Shown: one piece after another, positions 1 to 6,770 of the stretch
Numbering within the stretch: position 1 is the stretch's first letter
Layout: the number at the start of each line of letters is the position of its first letter
Assembly: GCA_946545765.1 (NCBI GenBank)
Contig: CAMNNS010000069.1
Coordinates: 1 to 7,760 of the forward strand
Direction: 5' to 3'
Length of the DNA stretch: 7,760 nucleotides
Source: an uncultured Bacteroidales bacterium
Lineage (GTDB): Bacteria; Bacteroidota; Bacteroidia; Bacteroidales; UBA932
The notes under the pieces: model-generated
Databases searched by the model: none
What the model was told of the DNA's origin: nothing
Seen by the model: only the letters and a program-made list of their open reading frames with translations
Program-made: the position numbers and the translations under genes

Positions 1-1674
1 TATTTGAGCTGCAAGAACTCTTAAAAACATTGTAAGGGGATAAACCGTTGCATACCCTATTGCAGGATAGCTATTCCCCGCCACTTCAGAAGAGAAGGCA
101 AGTGCTGGAGGATCTGTTGTACTTCCTGCTAACAAACCCATTAGAGTGAGATAATTTGTCTTGCTTATCACTCTTGCTAAAATTCCAACTATAAGGAGTG
201 GGAGGATTGTTATAATAACTCCATATCCGACATATTTATACCCTCCCGATACAAGTGTCTCTACAAAATTTTCCCCTGCTCCAAAACCCACAGAAGCTAA
301 GAATAAAGAGATACCTAATTCGCTTAACATCATATTAGCACTCTCTGTTGTATAGCTTGCAATCTTTATTTTATGACCAAAATAACTCAATAATATCGCT
401 ACAATTAGAGGTCCACCCGCTAAGCCAAGTTTTATGGTTTGAGGCATTCCGGGGAATTTTATCGGGAGAGTACCTAATAAAATTCCTAATGCTATTCCAA
501 AAAATATTGCTGCGATTTTTGGCTTATGAAGATTTTTTGTTGAATTACCTATCAATGAAGCTAATTTATTTATACTTGTACTTGTTCCTACAGCAAGAAG
601 TGTATCGCCAACAAATAAGTGAGTATTAGGTTGGGCTACAATATCAACTCCAGATCTTATTATTCGTGTTATATTTACTCCAAAATCTTTTCTTACATTA
701 AGTTCTCTTATAGTTTTTCCATTTACTGCTCCTTTTGTTACTATTATTCTCTTGGATATTAAGTCTTTTCCTAAATAATCCCAATCCTTTTTTGCCATAT
801 CTTCCAACCTTCTCCCTATTAGATTTACAACATTCTCTATATCCTCTTTAGATGTAACTATCATCATTTTATCTCCCTCTTTAATTACTGTTTTAGAAGA
901 TGGTATCTCTACTTTTCCATCGGTTCTCATTATCCTTGAAACAATAAAATTATAGGGGCAAGTTGCGTGAAGATTTAACATTGTTCTCCCTATGACAGAG
1001 GATTTTTCATCAATCTGCACAGTAACAACTACAGGAGACATTATTGCCGACACCGATTGCTCATCTAATTTTTTAGCTTCACTATTTAGCTTTATTTTAA
1101 ATATATATCTTATTATCGCGATAGAGATAATAATTCCAATTACACCTAAAGGATATGCAACAGCATAGCCCAATCCTAAAGTACTTTGTAGTGTCGCAAA
1201 ATCGGGAATGCTATAAGAGAGTTCTGCAACCGTTTGTTCTGCAGCCCCCAAACCGGGTGTATTTGTTACAGCCCCCTGCATAACACCCACCATAGTAATT
1301 AGAGAAGTACCTGTTATTCTGTGAATTATATATGTGCAAAGACAGCCAAGCAAAACTACAGTTGCAGCCCACATATTTAAAGTTAAACCCCCTTTCTTAA
1401 ATGAAGAAAAAAAGTTAGGTCCAACAGAAAGACCTATTGCATAGACAAATAAAATTAGACCAAAATCTTTTGCAAAAGATAGTACTACCGGATTTAATCT
1501 CATCCCATAATGGGATAAAAGTATTCCAATAAAGAGTACCCATGTTGCCCCAAGGCTAATACCGCTAAATTTTATTCTACCCAAAACTATTCCGGCAGAG
1601 ATAGCGATTGCTATAATCAAAATAGAGTGGGCAACTCCCTCGCCCATAAAGACTTGATGAATCCAATTATACAT
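1..1674 (-). CDS. AspT/YidE-family putative transporter (3' end beyond the window)
   Basis: This frame is open from the ATG at 1674 to the window edge, giving 558 codons with no stop. Relatives such as YidE and AspT are about 550 residues, so only a short C-terminal tail is probably missing. The architecture is that of the family. An N-terminal membrane half (about 1-195) and a C-terminal membrane half (about 385-558) flank two soluble TrkA-C/RCK-C-like regulatory domains (about 210-290 and 300-375). Each membrane half carries the diagnostic re-entrant motif: TNTPGLGAA near residue 138 and STTDPPALAF near 518. Each motif is followed by a matching YAVAYPLG / YATVYPLT segment (170 and 541), which is the internal duplication. 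AspT exchanges aspartate for alanine; the substrate of YidE-like members is unknown, so none is claimed. The gene starts 48 bases after the MATE gene on the same strand and may be co-transcribed with it. No Shine-Dalgarno sequence is visible. Confidence 0.88.
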   Translation of the reverse strand, partial: MYNWIHQVFMGEGVAHSILIIAIAISAGIVLGRIKFSGISLGATWVLFIGILLSHYGMRLNPVVLSFAKDFGLILFVYAIGLSVGPNFFSSFKKGGLTLNMWAATVVLLGCLCTYIIHRITGTSLITMVGVMQGAVTNTPGLGAAEQTVAELSYSIPDFATLQSTLGLGYAVAYPLGVIGIIISIAIIRYIFKIKLNSEAKKLDEQSVSAIMSPVVVTVQIDEKSSVIGRTMLNLHATCPYNFIVSRIMRTDGKVEIPSSKTVIKEGDKMMIVTSKEDIENVVNLIGRRLEDMAKKDWDYLGKDLISKRIIVTKGAVNGKTIRELNVRKDFGVNITRIIRSGVDIVAQPNTHLFVGDTLLAVGTSTSINKLASLIGNSTKNLHKPKIAAIFFGIALGILLGTLPIKFPGMPQTIKLGLAGGPLIVAILLSYFGHKIKIASYTTESANMMLSELGISLFLASVGFGAGENFVETLVSGGYKYVGYGVIITILPLLIVGILARVISKTNYLTLMGLLAGSTTDPPALAFSSEVAGNSYPAIGYATVYPLTMFLRVLAAQI

Positions 1675-1722
1675 TATATTCTGTTTTTATAACTAACTAT
1701 AAATTATTACTTAACAAATCTT

Positions 1723-3039
1723 CTAAACTTTAGCGTAAACTTGTGTTCTCGCCCCTCGCCACATTACAATTGTTCTTACAAAGATATGCAACATAAAAGC
1801 TACATACAAAGATTGAACTCCGATAATATCTTTTAACAAGAAATACGAAACAAAAAATATTACAACCGCTACTATCATACAATTTCTTATATATTTTGTA
1901 GATGTGGCACCTATATAAATTCCATCCCAAGTAAATGCTGCACAACTCACAATAGGCATAATCCAAAGCCAAGGGTAAAATCTGGCAGAATCTCTGATAA
2001 CTTGTTCATTATCTGTTAAAAACATAACAAGAAGTTTGCTCCCAAAAATATAACAAAGGGTAGAGACTATGGCAACACCAATGCACCATCTAAAGATAAC
2101 TTTTATTGAAATAGTTAGTGCCTTTTTATCTTGTGCTCCAATATACTTTCCTGTTAAAGCCTCGCCTGCATAAGCAAAACCATCGATGAAAAAAGAATAC
2201 AGCAAAAGAAGTTTCATCATTATAGTGTTGATAGCAAGAAGTTCATCTCCAAACTTTGCAGAGAACGATGTAAATCCCGAATAGATTCCTAAAAAGCAGA
2301 GAGACCTTATAAATAAGTTACCGTTAATTGTAAAAAATTGTTTTAACTCTTTGAAATTAAGGGCTCTTTTTATATTTACATACTTAAACAATTTTTTATA
2401 ATAGACTACAAGAAGAATTATACAAAGAAGCAGACCCGTATATTGTGCCGTTGTTACTGCATAAGCAATTCCTTTAAAACCTAAATGTAATTCAAGGGCA
2501 AACCAAATGCTTAATCCCAAATTAACTACATTCACTAAAATATCTGTTAGCATAGGACTTACAGCATTTTGCATCCCTATAAAGAAACCTTTAAATACAA
2601 ACAACGAAAGGGTTGCTGGAGCAGCCCAAATTCTTATGTAGTAATACTTTCTTGCAAGATTGGCAACCTCATCTGAACACGGGATAACTTTAAGAGCCAA
2701 CTCTGCATAAAAATATTGAATCAGGAGAATAAACAAAGCTACTACAAGTGCCGTTGTGATACCTTGGATAAAAACTTTCATAACCTCTCTAAGGTTTTTT
2801 TTACCAAGGGCTTGTGCAACCATTCCCCCTGTACCTATCCTAAGAAAACCCATATTCCAATAAAGCAAATCAAACAACATTGTAGATATAGCCATCGCTC
2901 CTATTGCCACCATATCGTTGAGCCTACCTGCAACTCCCAAATCTACCATACCTACCAAAGGAATGGTTATATTGGCAAATATACTCGGGATTGCCAATCT
3001 GAGAACACTTTTATTCATTCTTTTAATTTGCTCTCTCAT
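1723..3039 (-). CDS. MATE family efflux transporter, DinF-like
   Basis: This is a 438-residue, highly hydrophobic protein of normal MATE length, consistent with about 12 transmembrane helices in two pseudo-repeats. The N-terminus (LRLAIPSIFANITIPLVG, then VD at 32-33) and the GFLRIGTGGMVAQALG segment (64-79) are typical of the DinF branch of the MATE/MOP superfamily. So are DGFAYAGEALTGKYIGA (286-302) and WDGIYIGAT (371-379) in the second half. MATE proteins sit in the inner membrane and expel organic cations or drugs using H+ or Na+ gradients; the substrate here cannot be read from sequence. The ATG at 3039 gives a short charged leader before the first helix. Met8 is a possible alternative start. 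The gene lies 32 bases after rsgA and 48 bases before the YidE-like gene, all on one strand, so an operon is plausible, though a functional link between the three is not obvious. Confidence 0.93.
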   Translation of the reverse strand: MREQIKRMNKSVLRLAIPSIFANITIPLVGMVDLGVAGRLNDMVAIGAMAISTMLFDLLYWNMGFLRIGTGGMVAQALGKKNLREVMKVFIQGITTALVVALFILLIQYFYAELALKVIPCSDEVANLARKYYYIRIWAAPATLSLFVFKGFFIGMQNAVSPMLTDILVNVVNLGLSIWFALELHLGFKGIAYAVTTAQYTGLLLCIILLVVYYKKLFKYVNIKRALNFKELKQFFTINGNLFIRSLCFLGIYSGFTSFSAKFGDELLAINTIMMKLLLLYSFFIDGFAYAGEALTGKYIGAQDKKALTISIKVIFRWCIGVAIVSTLCYIFGSKLLVMFLTDNEQVIRDSARFYPWLWIMPIVSCAAFTWDGIYIGATSTKYIRNCMIVAVVIFFVSYFLLKDIIGVQSLYVAFMLHIFVRTIVMWRGARTQVYAKV

Positions 3040-3071
3040 ACAAGTTTAGGCATCATTTAAAATTGTAAAGA

Positions 3072-4037
3072 TTATACTGAATCACGATATTTGTTATCAT
3101 CTTCTAACATCGCTATATAAGAAGCATATCTCTCGGGAGAGATTGTTCCCTCTTCTACCCCCTTTTTAACTGCACACCCCGGCTCATGTGTATGAGTACA
3201 CGGAATAAACTTACACTCATCTTCAACTCTCAACATTTCAGGGAAATAATTACTTAATTCATCTTTTGAAAAGTCAACAAGACCAAACCCTCTAATGCCA
3301 GGAGAATCTATTACAAAGCCACCACTACTTATTGGGTGCATTTCATAAAAAGTTGTTGTATGCTTGCCTTGTAAATGGGCAGAAGATATATCTGCGGTCT
3401 TTAAATTAAGTGCAGTATCTATAGCATTAACTAAAGAGGATTTTCCGACTCCACTCTGCCCGCTGAACAACACAATCTTATCTTTACATAATTCTCTTAT
3501 TTTCTGTATATTATATCCATTCTTCACCGATACATCTATTATATCATACCCTGCTTTTAGATATATATTTTTAAAAGCCTCTACCTCTTCCTTTACCCCC
3601 TCTTGAATATATTCCCCATTTGTATCCAAATACAAATCTACTTTGTTTAAAAGTATTACAACAGGAGCACCATACGCCTCACAAGTTACAAGGAATCTAT
3701 CAACAAACTGTTGTTTTATCTCTGGGAATGAGAGTGTTAAAATTAGAAATATGCAATCTACATTCGCCGCTATCACATGATTTTGTCTTGACAAATTTGT
3801 AGATCTTCTTATTATACAATTTTTGCGTGGCAACACCTCTTTTATTGTACATAATGTTTCCCCTTTAGTTGTTTCATCTCTCTCATATTCAACAAGGTCT
3901 CCCACTGCAATAGGATTTGTTGACTCGCCTTGAGAAAGCCTCAATTTACCCTTAACAACTGCCATAAAAGGATTCCATTCTGGTAATTGAGACAATAAAT
4001 AGTGACTACCTGTATGTTTAACTACTGTTGCCTTCAT
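3072..4037 (-). CDS. rsgA: Ribosome small subunit-dependent GTPase RsgA (YjeQ)
   Basis: RsgA is a circularly permuted GTPase that binds the 30S subunit late in assembly and helps release maturation factors. All parts are visible in 321 residues. An N-terminal OB-fold (about 1-75) comes first. The permuted GTPase domain follows, with G4 NKVD at 131-134, the G1 P-loop GQSGVGKSS at 193-201, a G2-region HTTT at 226-229 and G3 DSPG at 244-247. A C-terminal zinc-binding module has Cys275, Cys280, His282 and Cys288 in the CX4CXHX5C spacing. The ATG at 4037 gives the usual start (MKATVVKHTGS) leading straight into the OB-fold. The gene is first in the leftward set and is transcribed divergently from the isoprenyl synthase across a 72-base gap. 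Length and motifs are complete, with nothing odd seen. Confidence 0.97.
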   Translation of the reverse strand: MKATVVKHTGSHYLLSQLPEWNPFMAVVKGKLRLSQGESTNPIAVGDLVEYERDETTKGETLCTIKEVLPRKNCIIRRSTNLSRQNHVIAANVDCIFLILTLSFPEIKQQFVDRFLVTCEAYGAPVVILLNKVDLYLDTNGEYIQEGVKEEVEAFKNIYLKAGYDIIDVSVKNGYNIQKIRELCKDKIVLFSGQSGVGKSSLVNAIDTALNLKTADISSAHLQGKHTTTFYEMHPISSGGFVIDSPGIRGFGLVDFSKDELSNYFPEMLRVEDECKFIPCTHTHEPGCAVKKGVEEGTISPERYASYIAMLEDDNKYRDSV

Positions 4038-4071
4038 ATAATGCGAATTTAGTAAAATTGCTAAAAAGAAT

Positions 4072-4079
4072 TAAATTTG
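4072..4079 (+). promoter_or_regulatory. Candidate Bacteroidetes -7 box upstream of the isoprenyl synthase gene
   Basis: TAAATTTG is an exact match to the Bacteroidetes TAnnTTTG -7 consensus. It lies 30 bases before the ATG at 4110, inside the 72-base divergent gap 4038-4109. A convincing -33 TTTG at the usual spacing is not visible; the nearest TTG (4058-4060) is too close. AAGGA at 4105-4109 abuts the ATG with no spacer, so it is unlikely to work as a Shine-Dalgarno sequence. No good -7 box was seen for the leftward rsgA gene. Confidence 0.42.
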
Positions 4080-4109
4080 TGTTGTTGAGAATTAAATAAT
4101 AGTTAAGGA

Positions 4110-5087
4110 ATGATTGAACAAAAAAAATTAAATAAGTTGATAGATGACACTCTTGGCTCTATAAATTGGGATAAAGAGCCTTATCTTCTTTATCAACCTC
4201 TAAAATATATTTTAGATTTGGGGGGTAAAAGGATTCGTCCGAAATTTGCTTTAACCACCTATAATCTTTTCTCAGATAAGATAGATAACTCTATTCTTCA
4301 CCCAGCAATTGCTATAGAATTATTCCATAATTTTACCCTTATCCACGATGATATTATGGATAAAGCAGAATTAAGAAGAGGAAAAGCTACAGTTTATAAA
4401 AGATGGGATAATAATATCGCGATACTATCGGGAGATGCAATGTGTATCTCCTCTTACTCTCTATTAGCCAATGCTCCAAAACAAAAAGTACAAGAGATTC
4501 TTAGACTATTCTCAAAGACTGCGATAGAGGTTTGTGAAGGGCAACAATTTGATATGAATTTTGAAAATCTCGATTTTGTAGAAATGGGCGAATACGAAAA
4601 AATGATTGGCTTAAAAACTGCTGTACTCATAGCGTGTTCTGCAAAAATTGGGGCTATTATTGCTAATGCAAATGAGCAGATTTGCAACCAATTATATGAT
4701 TTTGCATACCAATTAGGGGTGGCGTTCCAAATTCAGGATGATATTTTTGATTCATTTGGGGATGAAGAGACTTTCGGGAAGAAAATTGGTGGCGATATTT
4801 TGAACAATAAAAAGACTTGGCTTCTGGTTAAGAGTATGAATATTGCTAACGAAAAACAAAAGGATGAATTAAAGAGATTATTAGCCCTACCGAACACGAA
4901 CCCCAAAGAGAAGATTAAAGAATTTCAACAATTCTACAAAAATTTAGGAATCAAAGAATTAGCAGAAGAAGAAGTGAAAAAGTATTATCAGATTTCTAAA
5001 AATATTCTTAATAAAATCTCTTTAACACACGAGCAAAAGGATAGATTAGAAGAGTTTGCAGATTATATAGTTGGCAGAATTAATTAA
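4110..5087 (+). CDS. Polyprenyl synthetase family protein (trans-isoprenyl diphosphate synthase)
   Basis: This enzyme condenses isopentenyl diphosphate onto an allylic diphosphate using Mg2+. The 325-residue protein has every family hallmark: GGKRIRP at 38-44, the first aspartate-rich motif DDIMD at 80-84 followed by RRG at 89-91, GQ at 144-145 and KT at 169-170. The second aspartate-rich motif, DDIFD at 210-214, and the KK at 234-235 complete the set. There is no two-residue insertion in the first motif. The fifth residue before it is Phe75, a bulky position known to limit chain length, which suggests a C15-C20 product rather than a long quinone side chain; this is inference. The cytosolic product could feed quinone, carrier-lipid or other isoprenoid synthesis. 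The DUF4254 gene begins at the base after the stop codon, so the two are almost certainly co-transcribed. Confidence 0.95.
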   Translation: MIEQKKLNKLIDDTLGSINWDKEPYLLYQPLKYILDLGGKRIRPKFALTTYNLFSDKIDNSILHPAIAIELFHNFTLIHDDIMDKAELRRGKATVYKRWDNNIAILSGDAMCISSYSLLANAPKQKVQEILRLFSKTAIEVCEGQQFDMNFENLDFVEMGEYEKMIGLKTAVLIACSAKIGAIIANANEQICNQLYDFAYQLGVAFQIQDDIFDSFGDEETFGKKIGGDILNNKKTWLLVKSMNIANEKQKDELKRLLALPNTNPKEKIKEFQQFYKNLGIKELAEEEVKKYYQISKNILNKISLTHEQKDRLEEFADYIVGRIN

Positions 5088-5714
5088 ATGAATCTAATGA
5101 ATAATAATATGAGTTTAACTAAACAAAGTGTAGAAATTTTTAATCGTTGCATCGCCGATTACCACACAAAAAACAATGTAGACAGTCCTATACAAAACCC
5201 TTATAAAGAAGGAACTATAGAGAATATACTATATCTAAAAAATTGGATAGATACAGTTCAATGGCACTTAGAAGATTTAATAAGAGACCCTCAAATAGAT
5301 CCAAAAGATGCACTTTTGTTAAAAAGGAGAATAGATAAATCTAATCAGGATAGGACAGACCTTGTTGAGCAAATAGACACTTGGTTTTTAAGTAAATACA
5401 AAGATGTTAAAATATCAGAAAATGCTACCATAAATACAGAGACCCCAGCATGGGCAATAGATAGACTCTCTATCCTTCAACTTAAAATCTATCATATGAA
5501 AGAGGAGGCAACAAGAGCAGAGGCAAGTCCAGAACACAGAGAAAAATGTAAACAGAAATTAGATGTATTGCTAATACAAAATGAAGATCTTTCATCAGCG
5601 ATAGAGGCTCTAATAGAGGATATTGCAAATGGTAAAAAGTATATGAAAATATACAAACAGATGAAGATGTACAATGACCCTTCAACCAATCCAATACTCT
5701 ACAACAAAAAATAA
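5088..5714 (+). CDS. DUF4254 domain-containing protein
   Basis: I recognise the DUF4254 pattern. NPY at 38-40 is followed by TIENILYLKNWIDTVQWHLED from residue 44, LKRRIDKSNQDRTD at 78-91 and the strongly conserved TETPAWAIDRLSIL from about residue 117. The C-terminus is KQMKMYNDPSTNPILY. The protein is predicted soluble and almost entirely helical, with no signal peptide or membrane segment. The function is unknown. My recollection is that Bacteroidetes genomes often place this gene beside a family 9 glycosyltransferase, which suggests a role in envelope glycan assembly, but that is inference. The first ATG (5088) directly follows the TAA of the isoprenyl synthase, favouring translational coupling; ATGs at 5097 and 5109 are in-frame alternatives. 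The gene is complete, so the restriction-modification cassette that follows did not interrupt it. Confidence 0.88.
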   Translation: MNLMNNNMSLTKQSVEIFNRCIADYHTKNNVDSPIQNPYKEGTIENILYLKNWIDTVQWHLEDLIRDPQIDPKDALLLKRRIDKSNQDRTDLVEQIDTWFLSKYKDVKISENATINTETPAWAIDRLSILQLKIYHMKEEATRAEASPEHREKCKQKLDVLLIQNEDLSSAIEALIEDIANGKKYMKIYKQMKMYNDPSTNPILYNKK

Positions 5715-5747
5715 ATTTACCATTTTGCAAGGAGAGAGCACAATTCT

Positions 5748-5771
5748 ATATTATTTTTGAGAAAATAATAT
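5748..5771. repeat. Perfect 10-bp A/T-only inverted repeat with a 4-base loop
   Basis: ATATTATTTT at 5748-5757 and AAAATAATAT at 5762-5771 are perfect reverse complements around the loop TGAG. The repeat lies 34 bases after the DUF4254 stop and 30 bases before the methyltransferase ATG. The stem has no G or C and is not followed by a T run on either strand, so it is a poor intrinsic terminator. It could be an operator or a weak mRNA hairpin, or a by-chance feature of AT-rich DNA. Confidence 0.6.
5752..5759 (+). promoter_or_regulatory. Candidate -7 box for the R-M cassette
   Basis: TATTTTTG matches the Bacteroidetes TAnnTTTG -7 consensus exactly and lies 42 bases before the methyltransferase ATG. 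A TTTG at 5724-5727 could be the -33 element, but the 24-base gap is longer than the usual 19-21. The box sits inside the inverted repeat at 5748-5771, so anything binding that repeat would compete with RNA polymerase. Confidence 0.4.
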
Positions 5772-5779
5772 GTGGATAA
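5771..5779 (-). promoter_or_regulatory. Perfect DnaA-box sequence
   Basis: TGTGGATAA on the plus strand is TTATCCACA on the minus strand, identical to the classic high-affinity DnaA box. It begins on the last base of the inverted repeat and lies just downstream of the candidate -7 box, where bound DnaA could affect transcription. Only one perfect copy was found; a near match, TTATCCACG around 4338-4346, is inside coding sequence. A chance 9-mer match is possible. Confidence 0.3.
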
Positions 5780-5801
5780 ACAAAAATGAAATAGAGTAAA
5801 C

Positions 5802-6770
5802 ATGATAAGATTTATCGATTTATGTAGTGGCATCGGTGGTGGCAGATTAGGACTTGAAAATAATGGTTTTCAATGTGTTGGATTTAGTGAAATATTAAAA
5901 ACATCCATTCAAACATATAAAACCTTTTATAACACTTCTAATGAGATTGAATTAGGAGATTTAACAAAATTATCAACAGAAAAAATCCCCGAATGCAATT
6001 TGTTAATAGCAGGTTTTCCGTGTCAAGCATTTTCTATTCAAGGATTAAGAAAAGGCTTTGAAGATAAAAGAGGGCAAATTATTTTTCATATTGAAAAAAT
6101 ACTAAAAAATGAAGGTATAAAATATTTTATTTTAGAAAATGTAAAAGGATTAACTAATCATAATGGCGGTGAAACATTACAAGCAATATTACAATTACTT
6201 AATAACGCTGGCTATAATGTCTTTCATAAAGTTTTAAAAAGTAATGATTATGGATTACCACAAAAGAGAGAAAGAATATATTTTGTGGGAATTAAAAAGG
6301 ATTTAGAATACAATAATTTTGTGTTTCCCAAACCTTTTGAAAATAAAGCAGAATTAAAAGATTTTCTTATAGATGATGATGATCGATATGATTATAATAA
6401 TTATGATTGGTTGTCAAAATATATGAATAACAAATATAATATTGGGAAATATGACCTAAACAAAATATTAGCAGAAGATTTTTTAGTTGTAGATACCAGA
6501 CAAAGTGATATGAGATTTTTTAGGGGATACATCCCAACTTTAAGAACTGGTAGAAGTGGGATATTATATGTAAGAAATGGAAAATTAAGAAAGTTGTCAG
6601 GTAGAGAAAGTTTACTATTACAAGGTTTTGGAAAAGACATCTTTGATAAAGCTAAAGGTTACACAGATTCTATATTATTACAACAAACTGGAAACGCTAT
6701 GAGCGTTACTGTAATTCAAGCAATAGGGAACTCATTAAAAGAAACAATGAAAAAGAATGGCGACTTATAA
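5802..6770 (+). CDS. DNA (cytosine-5-)-methyltransferase of a Type II R-M system
   Basis: This enzyme transfers a methyl group from S-adenosylmethionine to carbon 5 of cytosine in a short target. Its 322 residues hold the conserved motifs in canonical order. Motif I FIDLCSGIGGGRLGL starts at residue 4. Motif IV GFPCQAFS has the catalytic Cys at 74, motif VI ENV has Glu112, and motif VIII QKRERIYFVG has Arg156 and Arg158. A variable target-recognition region (about 170-250) follows. Motif IX begins around TLRTGRSG, and motif X QTGNAMSV is at 295-302. It is M.HhaI-like in size and in the IV region (AGFPCQAFS, then KGFED and RG). All key residues are present, so it should be active and protect host DNA from the adjacent endonuclease, probably at GCGC. 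The first ATG lies three codons before motif I and an in-frame TGA at 5787-5789 blocks longer forms. There is no N-terminal helix-turn-helix extension. The coding sequence is unusually AT-rich. Confidence 0.95.
   Translation: MIRFIDLCSGIGGGRLGLENNGFQCVGFSEILKTSIQTYKTFYNTSNEIELGDLTKLSTEKIPECNLLIAGFPCQAFSIQGLRKGFEDKRGQIIFHIEKILKNEGIKYFILENVKGLTNHNGGETLQAILQLLNNAGYNVFHKVLKSNDYGLPQKRERIYFVGIKKDLEYNNFVFPKPFENKAELKDFLIDDDDRYDYNNYDWLSKYMNNKYNIGKYDLNKILAEDFLVVDTRQSDMRFFRGYIPTLRTGRSGILYVRNGKLRKLSGRESLLLQGFGKDIFDKAKGYTDSILLQQTGNAMSVTVIQAIGNSLKETMKKNGDL

Noticed and set aside
161..629. Two overlapping plus-strand open frames (161-355 and 348-629).
   Set aside because: They lie opposite the strongly supported YidE-like gene, whose motifs run through the whole region; they have no recognisable domain.
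1687..1702. Small inverted repeat TTATA-ACTAAC-TATAA between the MATE and YidE-like genes.
   Set aside because: The five-base A/T arms are at chance level in this sequence and there is no T run to make a terminator.
2716..3060. A 114-codon plus-strand open frame.
   Set aside because: It is antisense to the N-terminal half of the MATE gene, rich in His, Cys and Tyr in a way typical of shadow frames, and has no recognisable motif.
3364..3802. Plus-strand open frames opposite rsgA.
   Set aside because: They are shadows of the rsgA GTPase domain, whose G motifs are intact on the other strand.
4038..4109. Search for a promoter of rsgA in the divergent gap.
   Set aside because: The best minus-strand match to TAnnTTTG, at 4043-4050, has a mismatch and is too close to the start codon to call.
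5482..5730. Two minus-strand hydrophobic open frames opposite the DUF4254 C-terminus.
   Set aside because: The DUF4254 reading frame is conserved here; the hydrophobic look comes from reading its Lys/Glu-rich helices in antisense.
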